Below, piece after piece: positions 47,849 to 57,300 of a stretch of DNA of 64,000 nucleotides. A program made the translations under genes and the position numbers. Each line of letters begins with the position of its first letter. Positions within the stretch are counted from its first letter, which is position 1. The notes under the pieces are model-generated. The model saw only the letters and a list, made by a program, of their open reading frames with translations. It did not search any database and had not been told where the DNA came from. This DNA is from Tausonia pullulans (Eukaryota > Basidiomycota > Tremellomycetes > Cystofilobasidiales > Mrakiaceae), in the NCBI GenBank assembly GCA_951802195.1, contig OX637624.1:992001-1056000 (forward strand), in the 5' to 3' direction.

Positions 47849-48370
47849 AAGTATGCTTGCGCCGAAAATGGAGGGGGTTCTCGGGAGCAACGACTACTGG
47901 AGACAGGAAGTCTGGCACGCAGGCCATGGAACAAAAGAATCTCGGTTTAAGACTAATGACCTCCACTCGCCTCCACTGTTTCTCTCCTTTCACGCATGTG
48001 GCAGGGTCGTCCCTCCACCAGAAGCAAGCCAGTCGCTATCCTTTCTACCTCGCAGACCTGCCGCCGCGACCCCTGCATTCCACTTGACCTCCGAAGAGAC
48101 AACACTCGAGGTCCTGGCTCCGGGAGAATTCGAGTTTGCTACTGTCGCAGTCGATGACCTTGCCGTCCTAGTCGGCTGGTGCCGGCTTAGGCACATAGAA
48201 AGTGGTGAAGAAGAACTAGGCAGTGGCGAGAATGTCGCGGATGGAGATGACCACTTCGGCCTGCAGGTCGTCGATGGGTCGGGGGGACATCGATGGTGCC
48301 GGTCTCTCGGAAGATCTTGATGCGCTGTCTGACGACATGGCCGCTAGTGAAATGAAAATACTCAATATCC
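47849..48370. other. Intergenic region with a possible transposase-like fragment
   Basis: This 520-nt region follows the CIA30 stop. On the minus strand near 48210-48345 one frame reads RQRIKIFRETGTIDVPP, then a Thr/His/Arg-rich stretch, which resembles the helix-turn-helix tail of Tc1/mariner-type transposases from memory. It is too short to call. Nothing else is supported. Confidence 0.3.
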
Positions 48371-48692
48371 TTTTTTTTGTATTTAAGTCATGAGTTATAC
48401 GTGGAGAACGAGGTAACCCTATGAGAGATAGCGAGTTGAATCTAGATAGAGGGAGAGCGGACATGACCGAGCGCGAGAACGTCGGGCGAGGCGCCGTGGG
48501 AAGAGGGTTGGTCGAACCACTGGGGATGATTGGCCGGACGGCGTGATGGGCGCCGTGAGAGGGGGGTTGGTCGAACCACCGGGATGGTGGTTGGCCGGAA
48601 GGGGGTTGGTCGAACCACTGGGGATGGTTGGCCGGACGGCGTGATGGGCGCCGTGAGAAGGGGGGGTTGGTCGAACCACCGGGATGGTGGTT
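48371..48692 (-). repeat. SINE-like poly(A)-tailed repeat, copy 1
   Basis: Read on the minus strand, this copy has two dimers of a unit containing CCGGTGGTTCGACCAACC (48507-48692). A unique body with ATGTCCGCTCTCCCTCTATC and CTCATAGGGTTACCTCG follows, then a 3' end CTCATGACTTAAATAC and A8 (T8 at 48371-48378 on the plus strand). A second and third piece of the same family lie at 50.6-51.0 kb in the opposite orientation. A poly(A) tail and a GGTTCGANC core like a pol III B box point to a SINE-type retroposon. No target-site duplication was found. Confidence 0.55.
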
Positions 48693-48760
48693 TAACTTCG
48701 GGTTAAGGATTGTTGATCAATATATATTTAACTAATACTGTCAAGTAACTACAAGTTAAC

Positions 48761-48840
48761 AATGGTGTGGTGAAGTGGCTATCATTGGTGCTTGCCATTC
48801 GCAGCATGCACTAGGCCCGGGTTCAATTCCCGGCACCATT
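48761..48840 (+). tRNA. tRNA-Gly (GCC), with a 9-nt intron; atypical acceptor stem
   Basis: A cloverleaf folds with acceptor AATGGTG/CACCATT (7 bp), D arm GTGA/TCAT, anticodon arm GGTGC/GCACT and T arm CCGGG-TTCAATT-CCCGG. The anticodon region TTGCCA...T holds GCC with nine extra bases after position 37, the usual tRNA intron site. A box (TGGTGAAGTGG) and B box (GGTTCAATTCC) are good, an AT-rich 5' flank precedes it and a TTTTT terminator follows at 48843-48847. The acceptor starts with A:T rather than the G:C usual for tRNA-Gly, so identity is moderately sure and a tRNA-like pseudogene is possible. Confidence 0.6.
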
Positions 48841-50365
48841 ATGATTTTTAGCGAACATTCTGCCAGTGTTTACTCCGCTTGTTGGCAAACTTTTTCGGTC
48901 TTATCTTTGGCGAGCAGTGGGGTTCGACAAGTAGTAGTGGGGAAATACGCTGAGTCTCATCGGTAGTACCGTTGTTGGCTCGTAGGACATGTTGTGTCAG
49001 GGGCTAGCGTATCTTAGTCGCAGGGATCGGATGGTGACTGAACACCCTCAAGACCTGCTCTGTAGATTACAACGTACCCACAGATATGGCTGAAAGGCTA
49101 GAAGGCCGAGCCAAGAGCATGAAGGATCAACGAAAACACCTCGACGAAAGCTTCGATTGCGACCACCGACGAGAACGAACTCCGCGAGATCAGCCTGAAG
49201 GACAGCAAGAAGGCCGCCCCGTCGAAGGGAAAACGACCTAGGCCACAGGCTTTCTCTTGCAGATCCGTGGTGAAGCGGCCCCGGTCACGACCATCTTCTC
49301 CAGGACTAGCGAGGAGGGCAACCACGGCCTGGATCGGGCAGCTGCTTGAATCGACGGTGTCAGGATCACGTTCTTGTTTCGCCATTGGCTACTTGGTCTC
49401 ATGCGTTTGGGTTTCTTGCGATGGGATTTATTACTTTTACAGAGTCACGTGTCGAAATGTGTAAAGCATGAGCCCCTTTCTTCGCGGTGCTACTGCGCCT
49501 TTGTCCTTATCTTTTCACCCGATATGCTTTAATTGATCTACGTGGCTCGCTCGAACAGTGTCTCCTCGCTTGCTCGGCATTCCCTCTTCTTTGTCCATTC
49601 TTTCGCCACATTGTCCCACGCCCCTTGCTTCGGTGTCTCTCCCTCTCTTCTCGTTCTGTCACCTGTCCCACATTTTCACCCATATATTCACCCTTTCATT
49701 CATTCCATCTCATGTCTCATCAATTCACACTTTAACGGTTTCTCAACTTTCATCCCATTCATTATTCTCACCCCTCGCCCATAAAACGCTCAGTTCACCG
49801 TATATTTTTCTATCCACTCTGAACATCATTGGGACCCCACAAACCTGCGCAAGATATCGAAGCGAGTTCATGCCACCTCACCATCCACCGTCCAGTGCAA
49901 GCATTGAGCGACAGGCATGCGGTGGTAGGAGAGTCTCTAGGGGTGGTGCTAGTGGTGATGAAGGGGACAAAGGCAGTGACGGCGGTGACGATGATTGAGG
50001 GCTGAGGGCTGAGGAGTGTCGGGGAGGGATGGCGGTCGGTCGTTCGGACATTTGGCAAGTGACTTTGGTCTTTTGTTCACTTCATCTTTCCTTCTCACCC
50101 GTCTATTACCCCCTCCCCCCTTGTTGATGTACCCTCTAACTCCTCCGTCCGCTCTTTTTATCGTAGACATCCTTCCTCTTTCATCCCTTTCCCACTCCCC
50201 ATCTGCACGGTCATCATCTCCCCTCTCTTCTTAACAAGATCCTCTCTCATTTTACTCTCTCGCCGTCTCTCATGGGCATGCCGTCATCTGCATTTAGCCA
50301 TAACACATCTACAAAAAGAGTAAATGGTTCCAACCCCTGTCAACAGGGGGGGGGTCAAAAGACAT
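48841..50365. other. Gene-poor interval between two tRNA genes
   Basis: In 1.5 kb no supported protein gene was found. 49560-49870 shares blocks with 20480-20665 (see the repeat entry). A frame near 49150-49260 reads LREISLKDSKKAAPSKGKRP but has no partner exons. The right half (49490-50230) is rich in C/T runs and short ATG frames that look like chance. Confidence 0.4.
49560..49870 (+). repeat. Sequence shared with 20480-20665 (dispersed copy 2)
   Basis: Shared blocks in order: TTGCTCGGC, CCACATTGTCCCACGCC, CCCATAAAACGCTCA, CCACTCTGAACATCAT and ACAAACCTGCGCAAG followed by ATATCGAAGCGAG. The middle carries extra C/T-rich sequence of about 100 nt not in copy 1. It may be the promoter or 5' part of a lost paralogue of the unidentified gene at 20.65 kb. 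Confidence 0.5.
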
Positions 50366-50438
50366 GATCAATGAGGGGGTCGAACCCGCGACCTTGGCGT
50401 TATTAGCACCACGCTCTAACCAACTGAGCTAATCGATC
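50366..50438 (-). tRNA. tRNA-Ile (AAT)
   Basis: The minus strand folds into a cloverleaf: acceptor GATCGAT/ATTGATC with one G:T pair, D arm GCTC/GAGC, anticodon stem TGGTG/CGCCA with loop CTAATAA (anticodon AAT), T arm GCGGG-TTCGACC-CCCTC with one mismatch, and discriminator A. A TTTT stretch follows on the minus strand. The order TAGCTCAGTTGGTTAGAGC is a textbook A box. There is no intron. The T-stem mismatch and the GA start are small oddities. Confidence 0.85.
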
Positions 50439-50625
50439 AAGCACTGCACATGGGATGGCCTTTCTTCTTTACCGTCTCATGTGCCATCACCGCTAAGGCA
50501 CACCGGGGGTAAACCCTTCGAACGCTTGGTGTATCTGGTCAACTTAATATCTTACCTTTTCTAATGGGCCTATGTCCATAACCCATCTTTTGTTTTCCTT
50601 CCATCCCTACTTTCATTTTCGCTTT

Positions 50626-50717
50626 CCTTCTATCTAGCTACGAATCATCATCTCTCATAGGGTTACTTCGTCCTCTACGTATAACTCATGACTTAAATAC
50701 AAAAAAAAAAAAAAAAA
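50626..50717 (+). repeat. SINE-like repeat, copy 2 (5'-truncated, A17 tail)
   Basis: This piece starts at about TTCTATCTAGCTACG and carries CTCATAGGGTTACTTCG, TATAACTCATGACTTAAATAC and a clean A17 tail at 50701-50717. It lacks the GGTTCGACC units. 5' truncation plus poly(A) is the usual look of retroposition. Confidence 0.6.
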
Positions 50718-50986
50718 GGGTAACCACCATCCCCGGTGGTTCGACCAACCCTCTTCCGGCCAACCACCATCCCGGTGGTTCGACCCCCCCTCTCACGGCG
50801 CCCATCACGCCGTCCGGCCAACCACCATCCCGGTGATTCGACCAACCCTCTTCCCACGGCGCCTCGCCCGACGTTCTCGCGCTCGGTCATGTCCGCTCTC
50901 CCTCTATCTAGCTACAACTCGCTATCTCTCATAGGGTTACCTCGTTCTCCACGTATAACTCATGACTTGACTATATATTTAAAAAC
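50718..50986 (+). repeat. SINE-like repeat, copy 3
   Basis: Directly after the A17 tail of copy 2, this copy begins with GGTGGTTCGACCAACC units, continues with TCACGGCGCCCATCACGCCG, CCGCTCTCCCTCTATC and CTCATAGGGTTACCTCG, and ends TATAACTCATGACTTG plus an AT-rich tail. It matches copy 1 on the opposite strand closely, so the two form an inverted pair about 2 kb apart that encloses both tRNA genes. Confidence 0.6.
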
Positions 50987-51956
50987 ACCGGCGATGTGGC
51001 CACCTGCTGTGGCTTCGAACTTGACACAGCAGGGGATCTCCTGCACCTTTAGACCGAATGCATCTCGCAGTGGTGTTCTTACTCTAAGAAGCGCGAGCCC
51101 CACACCATGAGGGCTGAGCACCACAAAGGTTGGGCGTCCCTTCCATGGTGAAACGATGCATCGAGCCAGAGAACAGGGGCAGTGGGCCGACGGTGGCCGG
51201 ATCACGTAGGACCGCTCAGTCGGCGTGGTGACTGACGGTCCACGTCTCGGGCCCACTGGCCCGGTCCCGTCCTTCAAGGCTGCCTTCTTCGACACAGACC
51301 ACTGGCCCGTCAGTTGCACTGTCCGAATACGACAAAGTGACGAGCAAGAGGAGTGAGCAGAAGATGCATGCATCACTGCCACCACATTGTCGTCCGGCTA
51401 GTCCAAGTTCGCGGGTCAACTGCCCCCATCAAGAGAAGCAATGCCCTCCTCCTCTTCAATCTCTCAGCTCGACACCGCACCACTCCACTCTACCAGCCAC
51501 CTGAAACGGAAGCCCATTCCCGACCACGGCCGACATTCGGCATGGCACAGGGTGGAACGCAGACTGATTTGAGTGAGATCTGGGTGGAATGAAAGTCGGC
51601 CGTCCCCGTTGACCCGACGACCGAAGCGATTCGATGTTTGAAGTGAGAAAGGACGCGCCCGAAGCGTCCAGGGGTCTTTGGACCCGCCCAGAGCGGGTGC
51701 TAAACTGTCAGGCCGAATCCAGGAGCTCATCATCAGCAGCCTGCTCGACGGTGCTGTCGTTGCCGTGATGCCACGAGAACTCACCAAGGCGTGTCGAGCC
51801 TGAGACCACTTACCGCTCTTTGTTCTCCACCTCTCTCCCAAGCAGGCCGCCAGTATGACCATCGCCCAGGCCGATACGCCTCCGCTTACCTGATAGCCCG
51901 CCGCCCTTCCCCCCCCCCCCTCTGGCCATTTCGAGAGCACGCGCGCGCGAATGGGC
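50987..51956. other. Intergenic region right of the repeat island
   Basis: This 970-nt stretch has several open frames on both strands. The longest (about 180 residues, minus, 51464-52015) overlaps the small membrane protein gene and has no domain. Composition is more GC-rich than the repeat island. I see no supported gene. Confidence 0.35.
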
Positions 51957-52427
51957 TCAGAGGTGTTTCCGCCTATCAGCCCGCGACCCGTCCGGGAGCT
52001 CATGCTCGAGCGCACTGCCCCTCACGCGTTGGGCGGCGGTTCGGTTGATGCGGAGGGAGTAGTAGATGACGCTGCCGAGGATGCCGACCACTGGAAGGAG
52101 GGGGAGGGTGATGGAAGGGAATAGCAAAGCGCGGACGTCAGTCGAGGGAGGGGCGGTAGGGCTCTCTGTGAGGACACGGAGCGGGACTGACTGCCGAAGG
52201 CCGCCAGGGGCATGACGAGGCTCTGCAGGCAGTGTGGATGTCAGTTGTCATTGCCACAGACCAAGCTGGCAAGGACGGAAGGCGCGCGCGCAGGCCAGCC
52301 TTCGCGGCACACCTTGGGAGCCAACATCTGACAACGAGCAAGGCGAGAAGTGAGCCGAACAAGAAAACCGGCAGACTGCATTCAAACGCCCGCTCACGTG
52401 GCGAGTGCCGGGACGGTCGACGCGCAT
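51957..52427 (-). CDS. Small single-pass membrane protein (about 66 residues), four exons
   Basis: An ATG at 52427 starts MRVDRPGTRH. Exon 2 (MLAPK, 15 nt) is followed by exon 3 with SLVMPLAAFG, and exon 4 gives MVGILGSVIYYSLRINRTAA, then a basic/acidic tail RADRRKHL and a stop at 51957. All joins are canonical GT-AG and keep one frame. The shape, a short hydrophobic helix ending in YYSLRIN with a charged C-terminus, fits a tiny inner-membrane or ER subunit. I do not know the family. Upstream exon boundaries are less certain than the last exon. Confidence 0.45.
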
Positions 52428-52849
52428 GGTAGAGAGAAGGCCGAAGGAGGATGATGGAGTTGCCTGGTGAAGTTGGGGAGCTGAGCTGTCTCTCCTCTCG
52501 CTCCCCTGCTGCCTGGCCGGCTGGTTGTCGACTTGACCTGTCTTCCCTGTCTGTCGGTCAGTCATCGATGCCCCTCTTCCCGCCGCCTGGCTTCGTCCAC
52601 GCTGATCGCCCAACCGCCCCGCGGGCCGGCCGCCGGCGGAGTCTTCGAAGAGGGCACTGGTGACCCGCGGGCCAAATGTGACGGGGACGGGCAAGCGACC
52701 CAAGAATAGCGAGCGCAGAATCGAGCAACGGCCTCACCTCGCCTCCTTTCGCCTCTCCCGTTCTTAACCCCCGTCCACAGCCTCCTCATCCATCCCATCC
52801 CGACCTCAACTCTCATAACCCCCGCTACTCTCATACACACCACACCACC
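52428..52849. promoter_or_regulatory. Divergent promoter region, small membrane gene and CYSTM gene
   Basis: These 422 nt lie between divergent genes. C/T-rich tracts and CACACCACCACC directly precede the CYSTM ATG. There is no coding support. Confidence 0.4.
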
Positions 52850-53807
52850 ATGTCGGCCAAGGACGTGAGCACTCCGGTCCCCGGAAAACACCGGCCAGCC
52901 GCTCGATCCTAGGAGATCAACTCGCTGACGTCTCCCCCTTGCGGGCCTGCTCACCTCGCCCTACCAGTACTGTACGATCCCGCAGCCTTTTCTCTCTCTT
53001 TGCACTCTTCCTGTTACTGACGACCGCGTCGTTGTCCCTCCGCAGACGGAGGTGCCCCCCAGCAGCAGCAGCAGTACCCCGTAAGTTGCTGCTGCCCTCA
53101 GCCTTGTCTCGCCTTCCGCGGGCGCATCGACCCCGACCTTCACCTTGCTGACCCCTCTCCGCACCCAATATTAGCCCCAGCAATACGGCCAGCCTCAGTA
53201 TGGCCAGCCTCAGTATGGCCAGCCTCAGTATGGCCAGCCCCAATACCAGCAACCCGGAGGACAGCAATGTGAGTCGCCGCCCGCGTTGGCATTGACTTGG
53301 CGCAGGAAGGCTGATCATCGAGGAACTCTCTTGTAGACTAGTTCGTGGTCGGCGCTTTAAGCAGGATCCGTCGTCATGGAACCGTTGAACTGACTTTGAT
53401 CAATGTACCAATTCGTGCTGCTTTCCCTCGTCACAGCCAGCCTCAACCTCCTCCTCAGCAGGTGAGTGCTCGCTCTCGCTCTCTCGCTGCGCGCTAAAGC
53501 ATCAGTAGCTAATACCTTACTCAACCAACAGGTCTACGTCCAGCAGCCCCAGAAGCAGAGCGGTGGCATGGGTGCCGGAGGAGGATGTCTCGCCTGGTGC
53601 GTCCCATCAGCGCGGCGATCAGCTGTCTCCCTCGACCCTCCTTCGCTGACATGACGATCTGCATCCGTACAGCTGCGCTGGAGCCCTCTGCTGTTGCTGC
53701 GTGCGTCTTTCGCCCTGTCTGATTGCTGCCTTTGTCATATACTGACGGCCCTCTCTTGCCCTTCTCGACAGGCTGAGGAGGCCCTTTGCTGCGACCTCTG
53801 CTTCTAA
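52850..53807 (+). CDS. CYSTM-type small cysteine-rich membrane protein
   Basis: Spliced exons encode MSAKDYYGGAPQQQQQYPP, a Gln/Pro/Tyr/Gly repeat (QPQYGQPQYGQPQYG), QQYYQPQPPPQQ, VYVQQPQKQSGGMG and a C-terminal Cys cluster, GGGCLACCAGALCCCCAEEA then LCCDLCF, with the stop at 53807. This is the CYSTM layout (disordered Gln/Tyr-rich part plus a cysteine-rich tail membrane module). The start resembles yeast YBR016W (MSANDYYGG...), from memory. CYSTM proteins sit on the cytosolic face of the plasma membrane by tail insertion and are linked to stress tolerance. Eight or more introns cut a protein of about 100 residues, and two exons are only 4 nt. Exon ends: 52864, 52968-52971, 53046-53080, 53175-53268, 53337-53340, 53437-53461, then 53532 onward. 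Confidence 0.85.
52968..52971 (+). other. 4-nt microexon TACT
   Basis: TACT lies between an acceptor CTACCAG and a donor GTACGA, with introns of 103 and 74 nt on either side. GAC-TAC-T plus AC-GGA gives Asp-Tyr-Tyr-Gly, producing MSAKDYYGG. This start is conserved in fungal homologues of this protein, which is strong support for so small an exon. Confidence 0.75.
53175..53249 (+). repeat. 15-bp tandem repeat encoding Gln-Pro-Gln-Tyr-Gly
   Basis: Three exact CAGCCTCAGTATGGC units (53190-53234) lie between degenerate units on each side, in frame, in the CYSTM gene. Such Gln/Tyr repeats are typical of the family and vary in number between species. Confidence 0.85.
53337..53340 (+). other. Second 4-nt microexon ACTA
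   Basis: The preceding exon ends in a single T; ACTA follows TTGTAG and precedes the donor GTTCGT. T+AC and TA+C each make a Tyr codon, giving QQYYQPQPPPQQ and keeping the cysteine tail in frame. Skipping it would shift the frame and destroy the CYSTM cysteines. Support is by frame logic and splice sites, less by conservation than for the first microexon. Confidence 0.6.
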
Positions 53808-54363
53808 TCTGGCTTGCTCTTTATTTTTCTGTTCTCTCTATCTCTCTACACCTCTCTTCGTACATCTTGGCTGTAGTTATCCTTCCCCAATGGCCTCGGG
53901 TCACCTTTTTTCCTTGCTTTACATGCCGATGGTCAAAAGAGTTGCGATACACGAGCCGAATGCTTATGTCGTCGTCAAGCACTCGAGTCTCTCTTCTTCT
54001 CAAAGGAGGTCCTTGCCAGCCAGCGGGGTAAGTCAAAATCGCCTAGTTGCTATCCTTCAGATCGAAAGTGCACGGAGATGGAGCCGGGCCTTGGTGACGA
54101 CGAGGCGGCGGTCGTCCCCGCGGCCTCCCTCTCGTGCTTGCTGTGGCTCGCTTCCTTCGCGACGGATGCCCGACGCCTCAACCTCGTCGAGGGTCGCATT
54201 CAACCATCGACCATCGCCGATACCCCGTCTTCCTCCCTCACCCGGAGCGACGCCCGTCTTCACTTACCACTCTCGTTGCTCTCACCCTTACCCCCCATTT
54301 CCTCTCCCTTAGCCTCGTCACCGAGGTTACACCCCTCCCCGCTTGCCCCCTTCCGGTCCTCAG
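53808..54363 (+). promoter_or_regulatory. CYSTM 3' UTR and TOR promoter region
   Basis: This 556-nt gap separates two co-directional genes. No supported coding sequence was found. The part near 54290-54360 is C-rich with CCTCTCCC runs before the TOR ATG. Confidence 0.35.
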
Positions 54364-57300
54364 ATGGCGACCATCGTCGGCCAGACGGAGGTCGCTCACC
54401 AGCTGCTCGAGAACCTCCGGCGAACAAAGTGAGCCACTGGAGCGACGTCTCGGAAGAAGAGCTTGCTTCTGATTTGCCTGCCTCTTCCAGAACCGATGAT
54501 GCTCGACGCGAGGCCGTCAAAGAGCTCCGAGACTTCGTGCGTTCGGTTCCTTCTCCGGCGCCCTCTTCCTCGTCTGAACTCGACTTGCAACGCATCATCA
54601 TTGTCCGATCACCCTTCGCTTCGGTTCATTGACGATGATTTCCTCGCCCGACAGTGCGTCGAGGAGTACGGCGACGAGGAGCGCTCCAAGCCCCTATGGA
54701 CCGAGGTCATTCAGATGCTCTCGAGCATGCCGCACGACCAGCCTCGCGAGGAGAAGCTCGCCATCGTCGCCGGCATTTGTGAGCCTCTCCTTTACGTCTC
54801 TACATCGAGGATGCGAGTGGCCTGGCCTCTAAACTTACACACGTGGACGATGTCTCGCGAACCCAGACCAACTGCTCTCTCTCAAGGACACTGCGTCGAT
54901 CCAGTCGTACGCGAGCCACCCAAACGAGAAGGACGCTCTGATCCCCGTCACGACCCAGGTCCTCTTCCGAGTCCACGGAGGTACGTCATCTCCCTCACTC
55001 GCCTTGTTGGCGGAGGAGGAACTGATCTCTCTCCCACTAGTCTTCTTCCGGAAGCTCGCCGAGGAGTACTTCTCGCGGAAAGACTACGACGTGACCTCGG
55101 AGACAGCCGCGCTCGCTGGTGCGTCGTTCGCTCCCTACCTCGCCCTGGCTTGTTCGTTGCCAGCAGTGAGGCTATCCACTGACCCAATTGGACCTCTCTC
55201 TTCCCGTCATTAGGTTTGATTGCCCTTCGAGGAGTCGGATCCGTCGAGATCACAACTCTTTTCCAGGGCGAAGTCACCAAGATCGTCGATGTCATGCGCG
55301 GCGAAGTCCTTGGTCTCGGAGGTGAGATAGAGCTTGCTCATTAAGTCTTTCCTCCAAGCTTCAGAGCCTGCATCAGCTTATCTACATTGTATTCCTCTTC
55401 AGGTAACGACATCTCACGATATCTCTACCTCGCCCGCTCGCTTGCGTCCTTCGTCCCCGCTATTGTCCAGCCTCAGGTCCAGTCCCTGCTGCTGCACCTC
55501 TGGCCTTCCCTTCGCGACCCAAGAGTAAGTCTTCGCGCTCCCTCGACATGGCGCTCTCAAAGTGATTTAACTCTCCGGACCCTCCACCAGCTCCTCCTCC
55601 GCGAGCGCGCCGCCTCGCTCCTCTCTGTCCTGTGCCAGATCCACCAGGGGTCGACGGCGCTCGCATCCAAGGACTCACAGTCGCGATTCGTCATTTATGA
55701 CAAGCTCCTCGCCGAGGCCGAGGGCGGGTTCGCGACGGGTACTGTGGAGAGCGTCCATGGGAGCATGCTCGTCTGCCAGGCTCTCTTCGACTATGGCGAG
55801 ATGGTGAGAGGCGACTGCTCTCTCGTATATGCTCTTGCATGAGAGGCTGACACGTCTCCATTACCGTCTCTAGTTTATGATGCTCCACTACGCGAGCATT
55901 TGCGAGAAAATCCTCAAGCTCAAGGAATTCAAGGACGTCCAGGTTCGCAAGACGGTCATCGCCCTCATCCCTCACATGGCCGCCTACGACCCGCAGAGCT
56001 TCTGCGACGACCAGGTCAGTTCCTCTGGCGTCAGTTTTCTTACGACGAGCATGCGGCATCTGTTGTCCCAGCTCAAGCGGTCGGAGAAGGCGTATGGTGA
56101 GTGGTGCTAGTGGCCACCTTTGCGAGGTGGATCATGACTGATCCCTGCTCTTACCTGGGTTAGCATTCGTCTCAATTGGACATGTTGCCGACAAGGTCGG
56201 AACGGAGATGCGGTCCTTTCTCGATGCGATCTTGACTGCGATCAAAGAGAGCCTGGCGATGCGAGGGTGCGTCAACGAACACGGCGTGAAGAACGGGCGT
56301 GTGCATGCGTGGACTCATCCTGACCTGCATCCCGCTCTTCCTTACTCCTTCACAGGAAGAAGGATGCACCCTCGGAGGACCCGATCTTCCAGTGCATCGG
56401 CATGCTCGCCAAAGCGTTTGGCCCGATCCTCACTAAGCACATGCACGACCTTCTCGACCTCATGTTTGCGTCGGGTCTCTCTGAGTCGCTCAAGCAGGCC
56501 CTGAGGGTGACGGCGGACAATGTCAAGCCTTTGCAGAAGACCATCCAAGGTGAGTTATCGACTGCTCTCACCTTTTCATTCTCTCTTCTGGCTTGACGAC
56601 GGTTACCTCGACGCAGACAGACTGCTGGATATGATCTCGGTCATCCTCAGCGGACAGCCGTACGTCCCGCTTGGCGCCCAGAAGTGGAGGGAACCCTTCT
56701 CGTCGGCGCGCAAGATGGCCACGCAGCAGATGAACGGAGGTGGCCAGACCCCGGAGAACGTTATCCTCGCTCTTCGAACGCTCAGCGAGTTTGATTTCAG
56801 TGGTGCGTTCTGACTTTCTTTCGACTACTCACTCAAGCCAAGCTGATTCCCCTGAACTCTCATCAGGTCACGTCCTCAACGAGTTTGTCCGCGGGTGTGT
56901 GGTCCGCTATCTCGACGACGACAACGCCGAGGTTCGCGAGCGAGCGGCGGCGACGTGCTGCAGGCTCTTCGCGGCAGACCCCATCTGCGCTCAGACGAGC
57001 GCTCATTCGATCGAGATCATCAGTGACGTCCTTCAGAAGCTTCTCACTGTCGCCATCGCCGACCCGGAGCCGCGCGTTCGACAGACGGTTCTCGCGGGTC
57101 TGAGCGACAAGTTTGACCGACATCTTGCCCAGCCGGAGCACGTCCACACACTCTTCGTCGCCCTCAACGATGCGATCTTTGGAAACCGGGAGCTCGCAAT
57201 CGATATCATCAACCGGCTCGCGGACCTGAATCCGGCCTATGTAATGCCCTCGCTCCGCAAGGTCCTGATCCAGATGATCTCAAGTCTCGAGTTCTCAACT

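Noticed and set aside
48507-48692. CRISPR-like array from repeated GGTTGGTCGAACCACC units
   Set aside because: Unit spacing alternates, the spacers are themselves repeated and the host is a eukaryote; it is the head of the SINE-like repeat.
48371-50986. A DNA transposon with terminal inverted repeats and tRNA cargo
   Set aside because: The repeats end in poly(A) with one truncated extra copy, no transposase lies between them and no target-site duplication was seen, so SINE-like insertions in opposite orientation explain it better.
51464-52015. 183-residue minus-strand frame right of the repeat island
   Set aside because: It overlaps the small membrane protein's last exon in another frame and shows no family resemblance.
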